A stretch of DNA of 6,286 nucleotides from Clostridia bacterium (GTDB lineage: Bacteria; Bacillota; Clostridia; Christensenellales; QALW01). Position 1 is the stretch's first letter. The number at the start of each line of letters is the position of its first letter. Positions 1 through 5,157 of this stretch are shown here, one piece after another. The notes below the pieces were generated by a model, which made no database searches, had not been told where the DNA came from, and saw only the letters and a list, made by a program, of their open reading frames with translations. Both the position numbers and the translations under genes were made by a program. The stretch is taken from positions 1-6,286 of the forward strand of contig JAGCSD010000112.1 in the NCBI GenBank assembly GCA_017964345.1, read 5' to 3'.

Positions 1-1
1 C

Positions 2-217
2 ATCGGCGTCATCGGCGGCACCAACGTGCAGTTCGCCCACAATCCGAAGACGGACCGCACCGTCGTCATCGAAATCAATCCCCGTACATCCCGCTCATCG
101 GCCCTTGCCTCCAAGGCCACAGGCTTCCCCATCGCCTATGTCTCCGCACTTCTCGCCGCCGGCGCGGAAGATCATGTGACCGAGCTCCGCCGCCGTGTTG
201 TGACTGCCGGTGTATAG
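2..217 (+). CDS. carB: Carbamoyl-phosphate synthase large subunit, internal fragment (partial, cut at a junction)
   Basis: The large subunit of carbamoyl-phosphate synthase makes carbamoyl phosphate from bicarbonate, ammonia and ATP for pyrimidine and arginine synthesis. The frame is open from the window edge to a stop at 215-217. It shows the end of the first (carboxyphosphate) ATP-grasp half: an IGGTNVQFA stretch, then [20 protein letters not shown]. The E and N of EINPR correspond to the metal-binding Glu299/Asn301 of the E. coli enzyme. Family resemblance continues to about base 163 (..VSALLAAG) and then stops abruptly. The last 17 codons ([11 protein letters not shown]...) are only the antisense of the ROK kinase gene. 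A normal CarB has about 1070 residues, so roughly two thirds of the protein is missing downstream. The N-terminal part would lie left of the window. The identity is secure; whether the truncation is biological or an assembly error cannot be told from the sequence. Confidence 0.88.
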   Translation: MGVIGGTNVQFAHNPKTDRTVVIEINPRTSRSSALASKATGFPIAYVSALLAAGAEDHVTELRRRVVTAGV

Positions 218-664
218 CTTGCCGCCCAGCACGATGCCGCCCCCCACGCCGGTGCCGAGCGTCAACAAAAGGAAGTTTTTCGTGCCCTTGCCGCACCCGC
301 CGACAAATTCCGCCCACGCGGCGACGTTGGCGTCATTGCCGAGAAAAACAGGCTTGTCCGTATATTGCTGTAGTTTTTGGCGGATCGGGTAGTTCACCCA
401 ACGAATATTGCTGTTATCGGTGACCGTACCGGTATCGTTATCCAGCACGCCGGGCGCGCCGACGCCGATCCAGCGAACATCCGCCCAATCCACGTGATTT
501 TCCGCCACCAGCCGGTTGACCAGCGCGCCCATATCGCGGACGATGTCATCATAGGGACGTCCTACGCCCGTGGGTACGCTGGCGTGCGCCAAAATGCGGC
601 AATTCTCGTCCACAATGCCCGCCGCCATATTGGTCCCGCCTAAGTCAATGCCGATCGTAACCAT
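95..664 (-). CDS. ROK-family sugar kinase (glucokinase-like), C-terminally truncated
   Basis: ROK kinases phosphorylate glucose or related sugars with ATP in the cytoplasm. Residues 4-12 form the phosphate-binding IGIDLGGTN loop, GNDAN at 109-113 carries the catalytic Asp111, TLGTGVGGG at 135-143 is the second phosphate motif, and ELGHM at 160-164 holds the sugar/metal-contacting Glu-His. The zinc motif normally reads CxCGxxGCxE. Only Cys173-Gly174 (bases 143-148) survive, after which the frame reads 15 unrelated codons antisense to carB and stops at 95-97. True homology therefore covers bases 143-664, about 174 of some 310 residues. The start is set by AAGGAGGA six bases before the ATG, which overlaps the end of hprK; the gap to the hprK stop is 3 bp, so the two are co-transcribed and probably translationally coupled. 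Glucokinase is the likeliest role given the HprK neighbour, but ROK substrate specificity cannot be assigned from this half. Confidence 0.85.
   Translation of the reverse strand: MVTIGIDLGGTNMAAGIVDENCRILAHASVPTGVGRPYDDIVRDMGALVNRLVAENHVDWADVRWIGVGAPGVLDNDTGTVTDNSNIRWVNYPIRQKLQQYTDKPVFLGNDANVAAWAEFVGGCGKGTKNFLLLTLGTGVGGGIVLGGKLYTGSHNTAAELGHMIFRAGGEKCGDIGDGEACGLGGKGR
143..163. other. carB / ROK kinase junction with about 21 bp compatible with both genes
   Basis: Reading + strand, the CarB frame remains family-like through base 163 (VSALLAAG). Reading - strand, the ROK frame remains family-like down to base 143 (AGGEKCG). The two genes face each other and both are cut inside conserved domains, so this stretch marks a breakpoint with short shared sequence. 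No inverted repeat, target duplication, integrase or transposase gene is visible around it. Short-overlap joining during assembly is the simplest explanation; a microhomology-mediated rearrangement is the biological alternative. Confidence 0.75.
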
Positions 665-667
665 GTT

Positions 668-1588
668 TTAGTCCTCCTTGAACTGTTCTTGTCGTTCTCG
701 TATTTCATCCAGCGCGTCATAGCCGGCTTGCTTTAAGCGTGTGTAGCGCGCCGCGGATTCCATAATAATTGCCAGGTTGCGCCCCGGATGCACCGGTACG
801 GTCAGAAGCGGCACGGAAATACCCAAAATATCCTGTCGATCCTGTTCCATGCCGAGGCGATCATAGTCCTTTTCCCGATCCCAGAACTCCAAATGCACGA
901 CTAAATCAATGCTTTTGGAGTCGATGACGGCGCTGACACCGTACATCCGTTCCACGTTGATGATACCGATACCGCGCAGCTCCGCCATGTGCCGGATCGT
1001 TTCCGGCGCTTCCCCGACAAGGCGCGTTTCAGAAATGCGCTTGATGATGACGGCGTCGTCCGCCACCAGCCGGTGTCCGCGCTTGACCAGCTCCAGCGCG
1101 GCTTCGCTTTTGCCGATGCCCGAGTCGCCCGTGACCAGAATGTCCAAGCCGTAAATATCCAAAAGCTCGGCGTGCATGGTGATCATCGGCGCGAGATGGC
1201 GGTTCAGATAGACCGCCATGTCCGCTACCAGCCGCGTTGCCGGTCTGGTGCGGGAGAGCAGCACCACCGCGCCGTGTTTTTGGGCGATGTCCGTCAGATG
1301 CGGGATCGGACCGACGTTGCAGCTGATCACCATAAACGGAAAAGGAATGGCAAACAGGTCATCCAGCGCCTGCCGGCGTTCTTCAGCCGTCAGGGACATT
1401 AAAAAGGAATACTCCGCGGTGCCGATGATCTGTACGCGCTTTCGGTCAAAATGCTGATGAAAGCCGGAGAGAAACAAACCCGGTCGGTTGACGTCCACAC
1501 AAGTGATTTCCACCGTCTTTTTGTCGCCCGCCGTCAGAATATCCAAGTCTAAATCGCGTGATAGTGTTTTTACGGACAGTTCTGCCAT
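668..1588 (-). CDS. hprK: HPr kinase/phosphorylase (HprK/P)
   Basis: Bifunctional enzyme that phosphorylates Ser46 of the PTS carrier HPr with ATP or PPi, and removes the phosphate by phosphorolysis; it is the metabolic sensor for carbon catabolite repression in Firmicutes. At 306 residues it is full length (family about 310). The N-terminal regulatory domain (about 1-130) is followed by the catalytic domain: conserved His139, P-loop GDSGIGKS at 154-161 followed by Glu162, the VADD acidic pair at Asp177-Asp178, the family signature LRGIGIINV at 204-212, and the C-terminal VPVHPGRN loop at 264-271 needed for dephosphorylation. The loop commonly has Lys or Arg where His267 stands. The ATG follows AGAGGAAGGGG by about 10 bases and lies inside the upstream HAD gene (19 bp overlap), while the ROK kinase follows after 3 bp. 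The HPr gene itself is not in the window. Confidence 0.97.
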   Translation of the reverse strand: MAELSVKTLSRDLDLDILTAGDKKTVEITCVDVNRPGLFLSGFHQHFDRKRVQIIGTAEYSFLMSLTAEERRQALDDLFAIPFPFMVISCNVGPIPHLTDIAQKHGAVVLLSRTRPATRLVADMAVYLNRHLAPMITMHAELLDIYGLDILVTGDSGIGKSEAALELVKRGHRLVADDAVIIKRISETRLVGEAPETIRHMAELRGIGIINVERMYGVSAVIDSKSIDLVVHLEFWDREKDYDRLGMEQDRQDILGISVPLLTVPVHPGRNLAIIMESAARYTRLKQAGYDALDEIRERQEQFKED

Positions 1589-2403
1589 GCTTTTTGAGCC
1601 CCTTCCTCTAAGATCAGACGCGCCACCGTGCGGGCGACGCCGTCCGCGTCATTTTCTTCGCAAATCAGGCGCGCCGCCGCCTTCGCCTCGTCCCAGCCGT
1701 TTGCCACGCAGACCGAAAACCCGCCGGAAGCGAGCATGGTCACGTCGTTCCCGCTGTCGCCGAACAAGAGGGCTTCTTCTTTTTGCAGCGAGAGCCTGTC
1801 CAGCAGGCGGGCGAGCATCAAGTGCTTCTGCGCGCGCAGGGACGAGCATTCCACATACGTTTTCCAGGACGCGCAAATGTTGATCTTTCCGCCCAGAAGA
1901 CGGCGCAGTTCCTTCCCATGCGCGGCGATATCGTCCTCTTCGCCGATGAATGCGATTTTGGCAAGATCCTTGCCGCGCACGAACGCCTGCACGTCGCCCT
2001 CCACGAGCTTCGCCATGGTGGAAGTGTGGCGGAAGTATTGCTCGGCGTATCGGTCGAGCGAGTTGGTATACAGCACATTGTCGATATACAGATTCATGTG
2101 AACGCCGCGCGCCAAACCGTAGGCGACCACCGTTTGCATATAGGACTGCTCCAAGGGGATCGATTCCAGGAGCGTGCCGGTTTTCGTATCGTAGAGCTCC
2201 GCGCCCATGTTCGTGACGGCGTACCGGCAAAACGGCAGGCGCGGCAGGATGAATTTCAGAGAATCGTACATTCTGCCGGTGCAAAGAATCACCGTGACGC
2301 CCTGCGCGGCGGCGCGCGCCAGCGTTTGGACCGTATAGTCGCTGATCTCGCCGTCGCTTCTTAAAAGTGTACCGTCTAAATCGGTTACAACAGCACGAAA
2401 CAT
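1570..2403 (-). CDS. HAD-superfamily hydrolase, Cof-type (subfamily IIB) phosphatase
   Basis: Cytoplasmic Mg-dependent phosphatase of the Cof/YkrA-like group, which act on sugar phosphates, pyridoxal phosphate or flavin nucleotides; the substrate here is unknown. Numbering from the upstream ATG: motif I DLDGTLL at 9-15 (nucleophile Asp9, acid/base Asp11), motif II Thr43 in CTGR, a motif III lysine probably Lys194, and motif IV GDSGND at 216-221 binding Mg. The variable C2-type cap lies between about residues 85 and 185. The length (277-278) is typical. Two adjacent ATGs (2404-2406 and 2401-2403) follow AAGGAG; the second gives a 5-base spacing and the first only 2, so the second is preferred. 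The ribosome binding site overlaps the stop of the ylmC-like gene upstream, and the 3' end overlaps hprK by 19 bp, placing it firmly in the operon. A link to sugar-phosphate homeostasis is inference from this context. Confidence 0.93.
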   Translation of the reverse strand: MFRAVVTDLDGTLLRSDGEISDYTVQTLARAAAQGVTVILCTGRMYDSLKFILPRLPFCRYAVTNMGAELYDTKTGTLLESIPLEQSYMQTVVAYGLARGVHMNLYIDNVLYTNSLDRYAEQYFRHTSTMAKLVEGDVQAFVRGKDLAKIAFIGEEDDIAAHGKELRRLLGGKINICASWKTYVECSSLRAQKHLMLARLLDRLSLQKEEALLFGDSGNDVTMLASGGFSVCVANGWDEAKAAARLICEENDADGVARTVARLILEEGAQKAWQNCP

Positions 2404-2412
2404 CATTTCTCC

Positions 2413-2658
2413 TTATCTGGGGCACAAACCGGACGCGTCAACGAGAATGACATCGTCCCCGAGCTTGCGGATGCGGTTCCACGGAATGACAATGTTTTTG
2501 CTCTTGGAAAAGAAATTCCACAGGCTGATGCATCCCGGTACCACGATCGCGTCCAATCGACAGGATTCCACATCGAGCAGGATATCGCAAACCCCGCCCA
2601 TCCGTCTGCCGTCGCATACATTGATAACTTCTTTGCGTTTCAAATCCGAAAATGTCAT
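2413..2658 (-). CDS. YlmC/YmxH-family sporulation protein (PRC-barrel)
   Basis: Small 81-residue PRC-barrel protein of the YlmC/YmxH family, widespread in endospore-forming Firmicutes and named as sporulation-linked; its molecular role is not established. The family pattern is clear: opening SDLKRKEVINVCDGRRMG, then CDILLDVESCRLDAIVVPG, and the closing NIVIPWNRIRKLGDDVILVD. An ATG 11 codons further upstream (2691) is possible, but the ATG at 2656-2658 matches the usual N-terminus and is preceded by AAGGGGTGG at 8-9 bases. It contains four cysteines after the start region (in NVCDG, GVCD, ESCR and PGCIS) plus one near the C-terminus, rather many for so small a protein. It is the first gene of the - strand operon, ending 6-9 bp before the HAD phosphatase. 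Which paralogue (ylmC or ymxH) cannot be decided, so no symbol is given. Confidence 0.88.
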   Translation of the reverse strand: MTFSDLKRKEVINVCDGRRMGGVCDILLDVESCRLDAIVVPGCISLWNFFSKSKNIVIPWNRIRKLGDDVILVDASGLCPR

Positions 2659-2680
2659 ACACTTGCCACCCCTTTTTGAC

Positions 2681-2709
2681 AGTGTATGCATATCCGCCGA
2701 AAAACGTGA
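2681..2709 (-). promoter_or_regulatory. Possible sigma-E-like promoter for the ylmC-hprK operon
   Basis: On the - strand CATACACT (2688-2681) fits the B. subtilis sigma-E -10 pattern CATACAnT exactly. Fourteen bases upstream TCACGTT (2709-2703) matches 5 of 7 positions of the -35 pattern kmATATT. The element sits directly between the terminator of the preceding gene and the ribosome binding site of a sporulation-family gene, leaving a leader of only about 16 bases. No good sigma-A pair was seen here. The -35 match is weak, so this is suggestive only. Confidence 0.35.
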
Positions 2710-2710
2710 T

Positions 2711-2736
2711 AAAAAACGCCGGGCAGTGTGCCCGGC
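2711..2736 (-). terminator. Rho-independent terminator of the cohesin-dockerin gene
   Basis: A perfect 7-bp GC stem, GCCGGGC (2718-2724) with GCCCGGC (2730-2736), encloses a 5-base loop. On the - strand it is followed one base later by six T residues (2716-2711). It begins 12 bases after the stop codon of the cohesin-dockerin gene, and separates that gene from the ylmC-hprK operon. On the + strand no T-run follows, so it acts in one direction. Confidence 0.9.
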
Positions 2737-2747
2737 AGAAAAACCTG

Positions 2748-3641
2748 TCAGACGGCGCGGGGAGTCAGCGCGGTTTTTCCGGCGAGGTACGATCTGATCA
2801 TCAGGAAATCCGTGATCGTGACGCGCCCGTCGCCGCTGACGTCAGCGGCAAGCGCATAGACGCCGCCGAGCGAACGCCGCGCGAGCAGTTGGTCTTTGAC
2901 AGCGGCTGCGTCAAGCTCGTCACAGGCGCCGTCGCCGTTTGTGTCACCCGTTACCGCGAGAACGTAGTCGCGCGCGCCGAAGCGCACGGTCATGCCCGTT
3001 CCGACAATACCCTCATTCGGCACCGTGCCGCTTTCGGATATCAACTCGACAGGTTCGTCCAGCTGCGCCTGCAAAGCGCCCGCTGTCTGCATGGGCAGGA
3101 GAGAGCCGATCAAACGATCCTCCTGATCGATGCTGAGGGTTTCGGAATACAGAAATTCGGGCGAAAGCACCGTGACCGCGCCGCCTGCCAGCGCGCAGGA
3201 CAGCACGTCGGTATTTTTGTTCAAAATGCCGTTTTCATAGGGCGAGAGCGTCACGGCGGAGATGCCTTCCGGCGCGCCGGGGGCAAGCGTGAAATCCAAA
3301 TACGCCAGCACGCCCTCGGCGGTATTGTCGTACACTGCCGGTTCCCAGGAAAGAACGGCTTCGCCGCCCGCGTCGTAAAACGCGAAGTCCTCAAGCAGGG
3401 CGGCGTCACGCACCCCGGTCAATGTCAGTACGGCGGGATCATAGGTAAGACGCACATACAGTGCCGCCACGCCGGGATTGCGGGAAAGCGTAAGCGCAAG
3501 AGATACGCTTCTGCCCGGCTTGGCGGACGACGACGCGAGCGCAAGCGTCATGTCGCTCTGCGCCGCCAGCGGCAGCATCAGAAACCCGCACAGACAAACG
3601 AGCAGACAAAGCGAAGCGATGATCATGATCTTTTTTTTCAT
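2748..3641 (-). CDS. Secreted protein with cohesin-like and dockerin domains
   Basis: Exported 297-residue protein. MKKK plus a hydrophobic run (residues 5-25) ending near LAAQS forms a Sec signal peptide. Residues about 32-158 resemble a cohesin domain (KPGRSVSLALTLS..., LYVRLTYDPAVLTLTGV, and the closing AVTVL strand). Residues about 159-230 are a small linker domain of the kind often found before dockerins (VGTGMTVRF...YVLAV). Residues 232-290 are a dockerin with two F-hand calcium loops: Asp233, Asn235, Asp237, Asp241, Asp244 and Asp267, Ser269, Asp271, Thr275, Asp278. Cohesin-dockerin pairs assemble extracellular enzyme complexes; here both partners sit in one chain with no catalytic domain. 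The start at 3639-3641 is chosen because it opens the signal peptide and has GGAG 9 bases upstream; a start 17 codons further up would spoil the signal peptide. It is monocistronic, with its own promoter and terminator. An adaptor or surface-assembly role is inference. Confidence 0.85.
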   Translation of the reverse strand: MKKKIMIIASLCLLVCLCGFLMLPLAAQSDMTLALASSSAKPGRSVSLALTLSRNPGVAALYVRLTYDPAVLTLTGVRDAALLEDFAFYDAGGEAVLSWEPAVYDNTAEGVLAYLDFTLAPGAPEGISAVTLSPYENGILNKNTDVLSCALAGGAVTVLSPEFLYSETLSIDQEDRLIGSLLPMQTAGALQAQLDEPVELISESGTVPNEGIVGTGMTVRFGARDYVLAVTGDTNGDGACDELDAAAVKDQLLARRSLGGVYALAADVSGDGRVTITDFLMIRSYLAGKTALTPRAV

Positions 3642-3705
3642 TAAATCAACTCCGTATCCATGAGCAGAAAAACGTGAGAAATGCAGGAGCAAATCTCATT
3701 TTCAT

Positions 3706-3735
3706 ATCATAGCATACGGAATACGGTTTTGTCAA
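3706..3735 (-). promoter_or_regulatory. Sigma-A promoter of the cohesin-dockerin gene
   Basis: On the - strand TTGACA (3735-3730) and TATGAT (3711-3706) are separated by 18 bases. The expected transcription start near 3699 gives a leader of about 58 bases before the ATG at 3641. No operator-like repeat was seen within it. Confidence 0.8.
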
Positions 3736-3775
3736 GATGTTCGACGCAAGAAAGTTAAGGGAAAAGGTGAAAACA

Positions 3776-3808
3776 GGCGGCGGTGCGAAAGAGAGCGTTT
3801 CCGCCGCC
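3776..3808. repeat. GC-rich inverted repeat (8-bp arms)
   Basis: GGCGGCGG (3776-3783) is the exact reverse complement of CCGCCGCC (3801-3808), with a 17-base loop. On the - strand it is followed by a T-rich but broken stretch (TGTTTTCACCTTTTCCC), so it could weakly terminate stray - strand transcription ahead of the cohesin-dockerin promoter. It could equally be fortuitous in this GC-skewed stretch. No function is assigned. Confidence 0.45.
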
Positions 3809-4050
3809 GGCGGGGGAGGAATAAAGCGGCACGGTGCTTACACCACAACCGGTGGAAACAAACACGCGGTGAAGCGCAAGCGGTCGTCTGCCGGTTGGGA
3901 TTGTTTGTGTTTGATCGTGAGAAACCCGGAATTTGCACGCCTTTATATGCCGAAAGAACACGGGTTTTTGTTGTTTTACGAGATTTTTCACTTTCGTACC
4001 GTATTTTTATGCTCGCTTTGGTGGATTTTTCGATCAGTTGTGTGGAAATC

Positions 4051-4068
4051 AACAAAATTTATTTTGTT
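4051..4068. repeat. AT-rich perfect dyad upstream of the eutS promoter
   Basis: AACAAAAT (4051-4058) and ATTTTGTT (4061-4068) are perfect reverse complements separated by TT. The 18-bp dyad ends 16 bases before the -35 hexamer of the eutS promoter, a position typical of activator binding sites. It could be a regulator operator for the microcompartment locus, or simply an AT-rich upstream element; no regulator gene is present in the window to match it with. Confidence 0.4.
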
Positions 4069-4084
4069 TTTTCTGTTTTTGGGG

Positions 4085-4113
4085 TTGACAGCGGCGGTAA
4101 TTTGTATTACAAT
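4085..4113 (+). promoter_or_regulatory. Sigma-A promoter of eutS-eutP
   Basis: TTGACA (4085-4090) and TACAAT (4108-4113) are separated by exactly 17 bases, one mismatch from consensus overall. Transcription should begin near 4120, giving a leader of about 57 bases that contains the hairpin at 4133-4154. A T-rich stretch and the 4051-4068 dyad lie just upstream. Confidence 0.87.
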
Positions 4114-4132
4114 AAAGGCGAGAAAAAAGACG

Positions 4133-4154
4133 CTTTCGTTCGGATAGACGAAAG
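4133..4154 (+). promoter_or_regulatory. Hairpin in the eutS leader
   Basis: CTTTCGT (4133-4139) pairs perfectly with ACGAAAG (4148-4154) around an 8-base loop; the stem extends by two more pairs if G4132 is bulged. It ends 10 bases before the GAGGGA ribosome binding site and has no T-run after it, so it is not a terminator. It could affect mRNA stability or translation. The loop does not show the A1/G4 pattern of ANTAR antiterminator targets known from eut operons. Confidence 0.5.
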
Positions 4155-4176
4155 GTGCGAAAACGAGGGACTTCCA

Positions 4177-4536
4177 TTGGATTCAAACGAGGGGAAAACA
4201 CGCATCATTCAAGAGCTGGTGCCCGGTAAACAGATCACGCTGGCGCATATCATCGCCAACCCGGATCCGGAGCTTTATATCAAGCTCGGACTTGACCCGG
4301 CGGACGATCATACCGGCGCGATCGGCATCATCACGCTGACGCCTGCCGAAACGGCGATCATCGCGGCGGATATTGCCACCAAGGCGTCCGGCGCGCTTCT
4401 GGGTTTCGTGGATCGCTTTTCCGGTACCCTGATCGTGACCGGCACCGTTTCCCAGGTGGAATCCTCGGTGGGCGCCGTTTGCGCCTATGTGTCGCAAACC
4501 CTGCGATTCACGGTCTGCCCGATCACCAAAACATGA
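4177..4536 (+). CDS. eutS: EutS-type bacterial microcompartment shell protein
   Basis: Circularly permuted BMC-domain protein (EutS/PduU type) that forms hexameric tiles of a protein shell enclosing aldehyde-generating metabolism. The 119 residues match EutS throughout: TRIIQELVPGKQITLAHIIA at about 8-27, TGAIGIITLTPAETAIIAADIA at 46-67, LGFVDRFSGTLIV at 75-87, ending FTVCPITK. The Gly equivalent to E. coli EutS Gly39, which permits the bent hexamer, is conserved as Gly47. No in-frame ATG exists nearby; TTG at 4177-4179, six bases after GAGGGA (4165-4170), is the best start and gives the usual N-terminus. It is the first gene after a strong promoter, and its TGA overlaps the eutP ATG. Its presence beside an aldolase rather than ethanolamine ammonia-lyase genes suggests a sugar-derived substrate, so the name reflects homology and not an ethanolamine pathway. 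Confidence 0.94.
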   Translation: MDSNEGKTRIIQELVPGKQITLAHIIANPDPELYIKLGLDPADDHTGAIGIITLTPAETAIIAADIATKASGALLGFVDRFSGTLIVTGTVSQVESSVGAVCAYVSQTLRFTVCPITKT

Positions 4537-5039
4537 ACAAACTGATCCTGATCGGTCGCAGCGGCGCCGGGAAAACGACGCTGACGCAGGCACTGACCGA
4601 CGCGCACCTGCAATACCTCAAAACGCAGGACGTCAAGCATACCGAGCTGATGATCGATACGCCCGGCGAGTATATTCAGGAGCGCCATCTCGGCGGCGCG
4701 GTGGCGGTGTTTGTCTATGAATCCGATATCGTGGGGCTTCTGATGAGCGCGGACGAGCCGTACAGTCTGTTTTCGCCCAATATCGTCAATATGTGCAACC
4801 GCTATGTGATCGGTATCATCACCGGCATCGACAAGCCGAACGCCAACCTGCCGCGCGTGACCAACTGGCTCAAGCAGACGGGCGTGAAAAAGATATTTTA
4901 TCTTTCGTCCGTAACGGGCGAGGGCGTGACGGAACTGCGGGAGTTTCTGGAAACCTTCGATCCGCGCGCGGAGAGAAAAAAAGAAGCGGCATACATTCAA
5001 CGGCTCAAATACCCGCATTTGTACGATCGATCGGTCTAA
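4533..5039 (+). CDS. eutP: EutP/PduV-family P-loop GTPase-like protein of the microcompartment locus
   Basis: 168-residue Ras-like P-loop protein found in most BMC loci; its role is unsettled (PduV has been linked to compartment positioning, and an acetate-kinase activity is reported for EutP). G1/Walker A GRSGAGKT lies at 8-15, and the DTPGE switch (DxxG-type G3) at 42-46. The base-recognition motif, normally N/TKxD, reads TGID at 97-100, losing the lysine, and SSVTGEG at 125-131 is the G5-like segment. The C-terminus (about 145-168, rich in Lys, Arg and Tyr) extends a little past the usual 145-160 residues. The ATG overlaps the eutS stop by 4 bp (ATGA) and has no clear ribosome binding site of its own, so translation is probably coupled to eutS. 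No obvious terminator follows. The degenerate TGID suggests altered nucleotide specificity or a non-GTPase role, which is inference. Confidence 0.9.
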   Translation: MNKLILIGRSGAGKTTLTQALTDAHLQYLKTQDVKHTELMIDTPGEYIQERHLGGAVAVFVYESDIVGLLMSADEPYSLFSPNIVNMCNRYVIGIITGIDKPNANLPRVTNWLKQTGVKKIFYLSSVTGEGVTELREFLETFDPRAERKKEAAYIQRLKYPHLYDRSV

Positions 5040-5053
5040 AAGCGGACGAAAAC

Positions 5054-5092
5054 AAAAAAAATAGTAAAAAACCAACAAAAACCAACAAAAAA
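5054..5092 (+). promoter_or_regulatory. Helically phased A-tracts (curved DNA / UP element) ahead of the aldolase promoter
   Basis: Four runs of A (5054-5061, 5066-5071, 5077-5081, 5087-5092) have centres 10.5-11 bases apart, matching the DNA helical repeat. The last two belong to an exact tandem 10-mer, accaacaaaa, at 5071-5080 and 5081-5090. The array ends 3 bases before the -35 hexamer. Such phasing bends DNA and commonly acts as an UP element for RNA polymerase. Confidence 0.65.
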
Positions 5093-5095
5093 TTC

Positions 5096-5124
5096 TTGAC
5101 TTTCTTCCGCAAATAGTGTAAAAT
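5096..5124 (+). promoter_or_regulatory. Sigma-A promoter of the aldolase gene
   Basis: TTGACT (5096-5101) and TAAAAT (5119-5124) are separated by 17 bases. The predicted start near 5131 gives a leader of about 27 bases containing AAAGGAGA, 8 bases before the ATG at 5158. It lies in the 118-bp gap after eutP, so the aldolase can be expressed independently of the eutS-eutP transcript. Confidence 0.85.
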
Positions 5125-5157
5125 AAACGCAACAAAATCCATAAAGGAGAAAAGAAC

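Larger units (their letters stand above)
3736..4084. other. Divergent intergenic region, no convincing gene
   Basis: About 350 bases between the two divergent promoters. The left half is GC-rich and G-heavy on the + strand; the right half (about 3900-4084) is T-rich and clearly different in composition from the genes around it. Open frames exist on both strands (for example + 3737-4147, - 3732-4055), but none has a ribosome binding site or recognisable protein pattern; the apparent membrane segment in the + frame is just the T-run ahead of the eutS promoter. It holds a GC-rich inverted repeat (3776-3808) and an AT-rich dyad (4051-4068), annotated separately. A regulatory RNA or operator array is possible but not demonstrated. 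Confidence 0.6.

Noticed and set aside
164..217. C-terminal end of the carB frame as genuine protein
   Set aside because: These codons are exactly antisense to conserved ROK kinase motifs (ELGHM region) and do not resemble CarB.
2652..3644. 330-codon open frame on the + strand
   Set aside because: It is antisense to the well-supported cohesin-dockerin gene, is Arg/His/Gln-rich low-quality sequence, and arises from GC-biased third positions.
3842..3880. Possible catabolite-responsive element (cre) in the divergent region, suggested by hprK nearby
   Set aside because: TGGAAACAAACACG lacks the central CG and other fixed positions of the cre pattern; no better match was seen near either BMC promoter.
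3922..3967. AAACCCG ... CGGGTTT followed by T-rich sequence, resembling a + strand terminator
   Set aside because: The 32-base loop is too long and no + strand gene precedes it; likely fortuitous.
3737..4147. Open + strand frame of 136 codons with an apparent C-terminal membrane helix
   Set aside because: No ribosome binding site, no recognisable family pattern, and the hydrophobic segment comes from the T-rich stretch before the eutS promoter. The -35 and -10 boxes of eutS lie inside it.
4133..4154. ANTAR-type antiterminator hairpin, as in eut operons regulated by EutV
   Set aside because: Only one hairpin is present, the loop lacks the A1/G4 pattern, and no terminator overlaps it.
5023..5062. 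Terminator after eutP (CGATCGATCG palindrome followed by A-rich sequence)
   Set aside because: The palindrome is inside the coding end of eutP, has no loop or T-run on the + strand, and cannot form a proper terminator.
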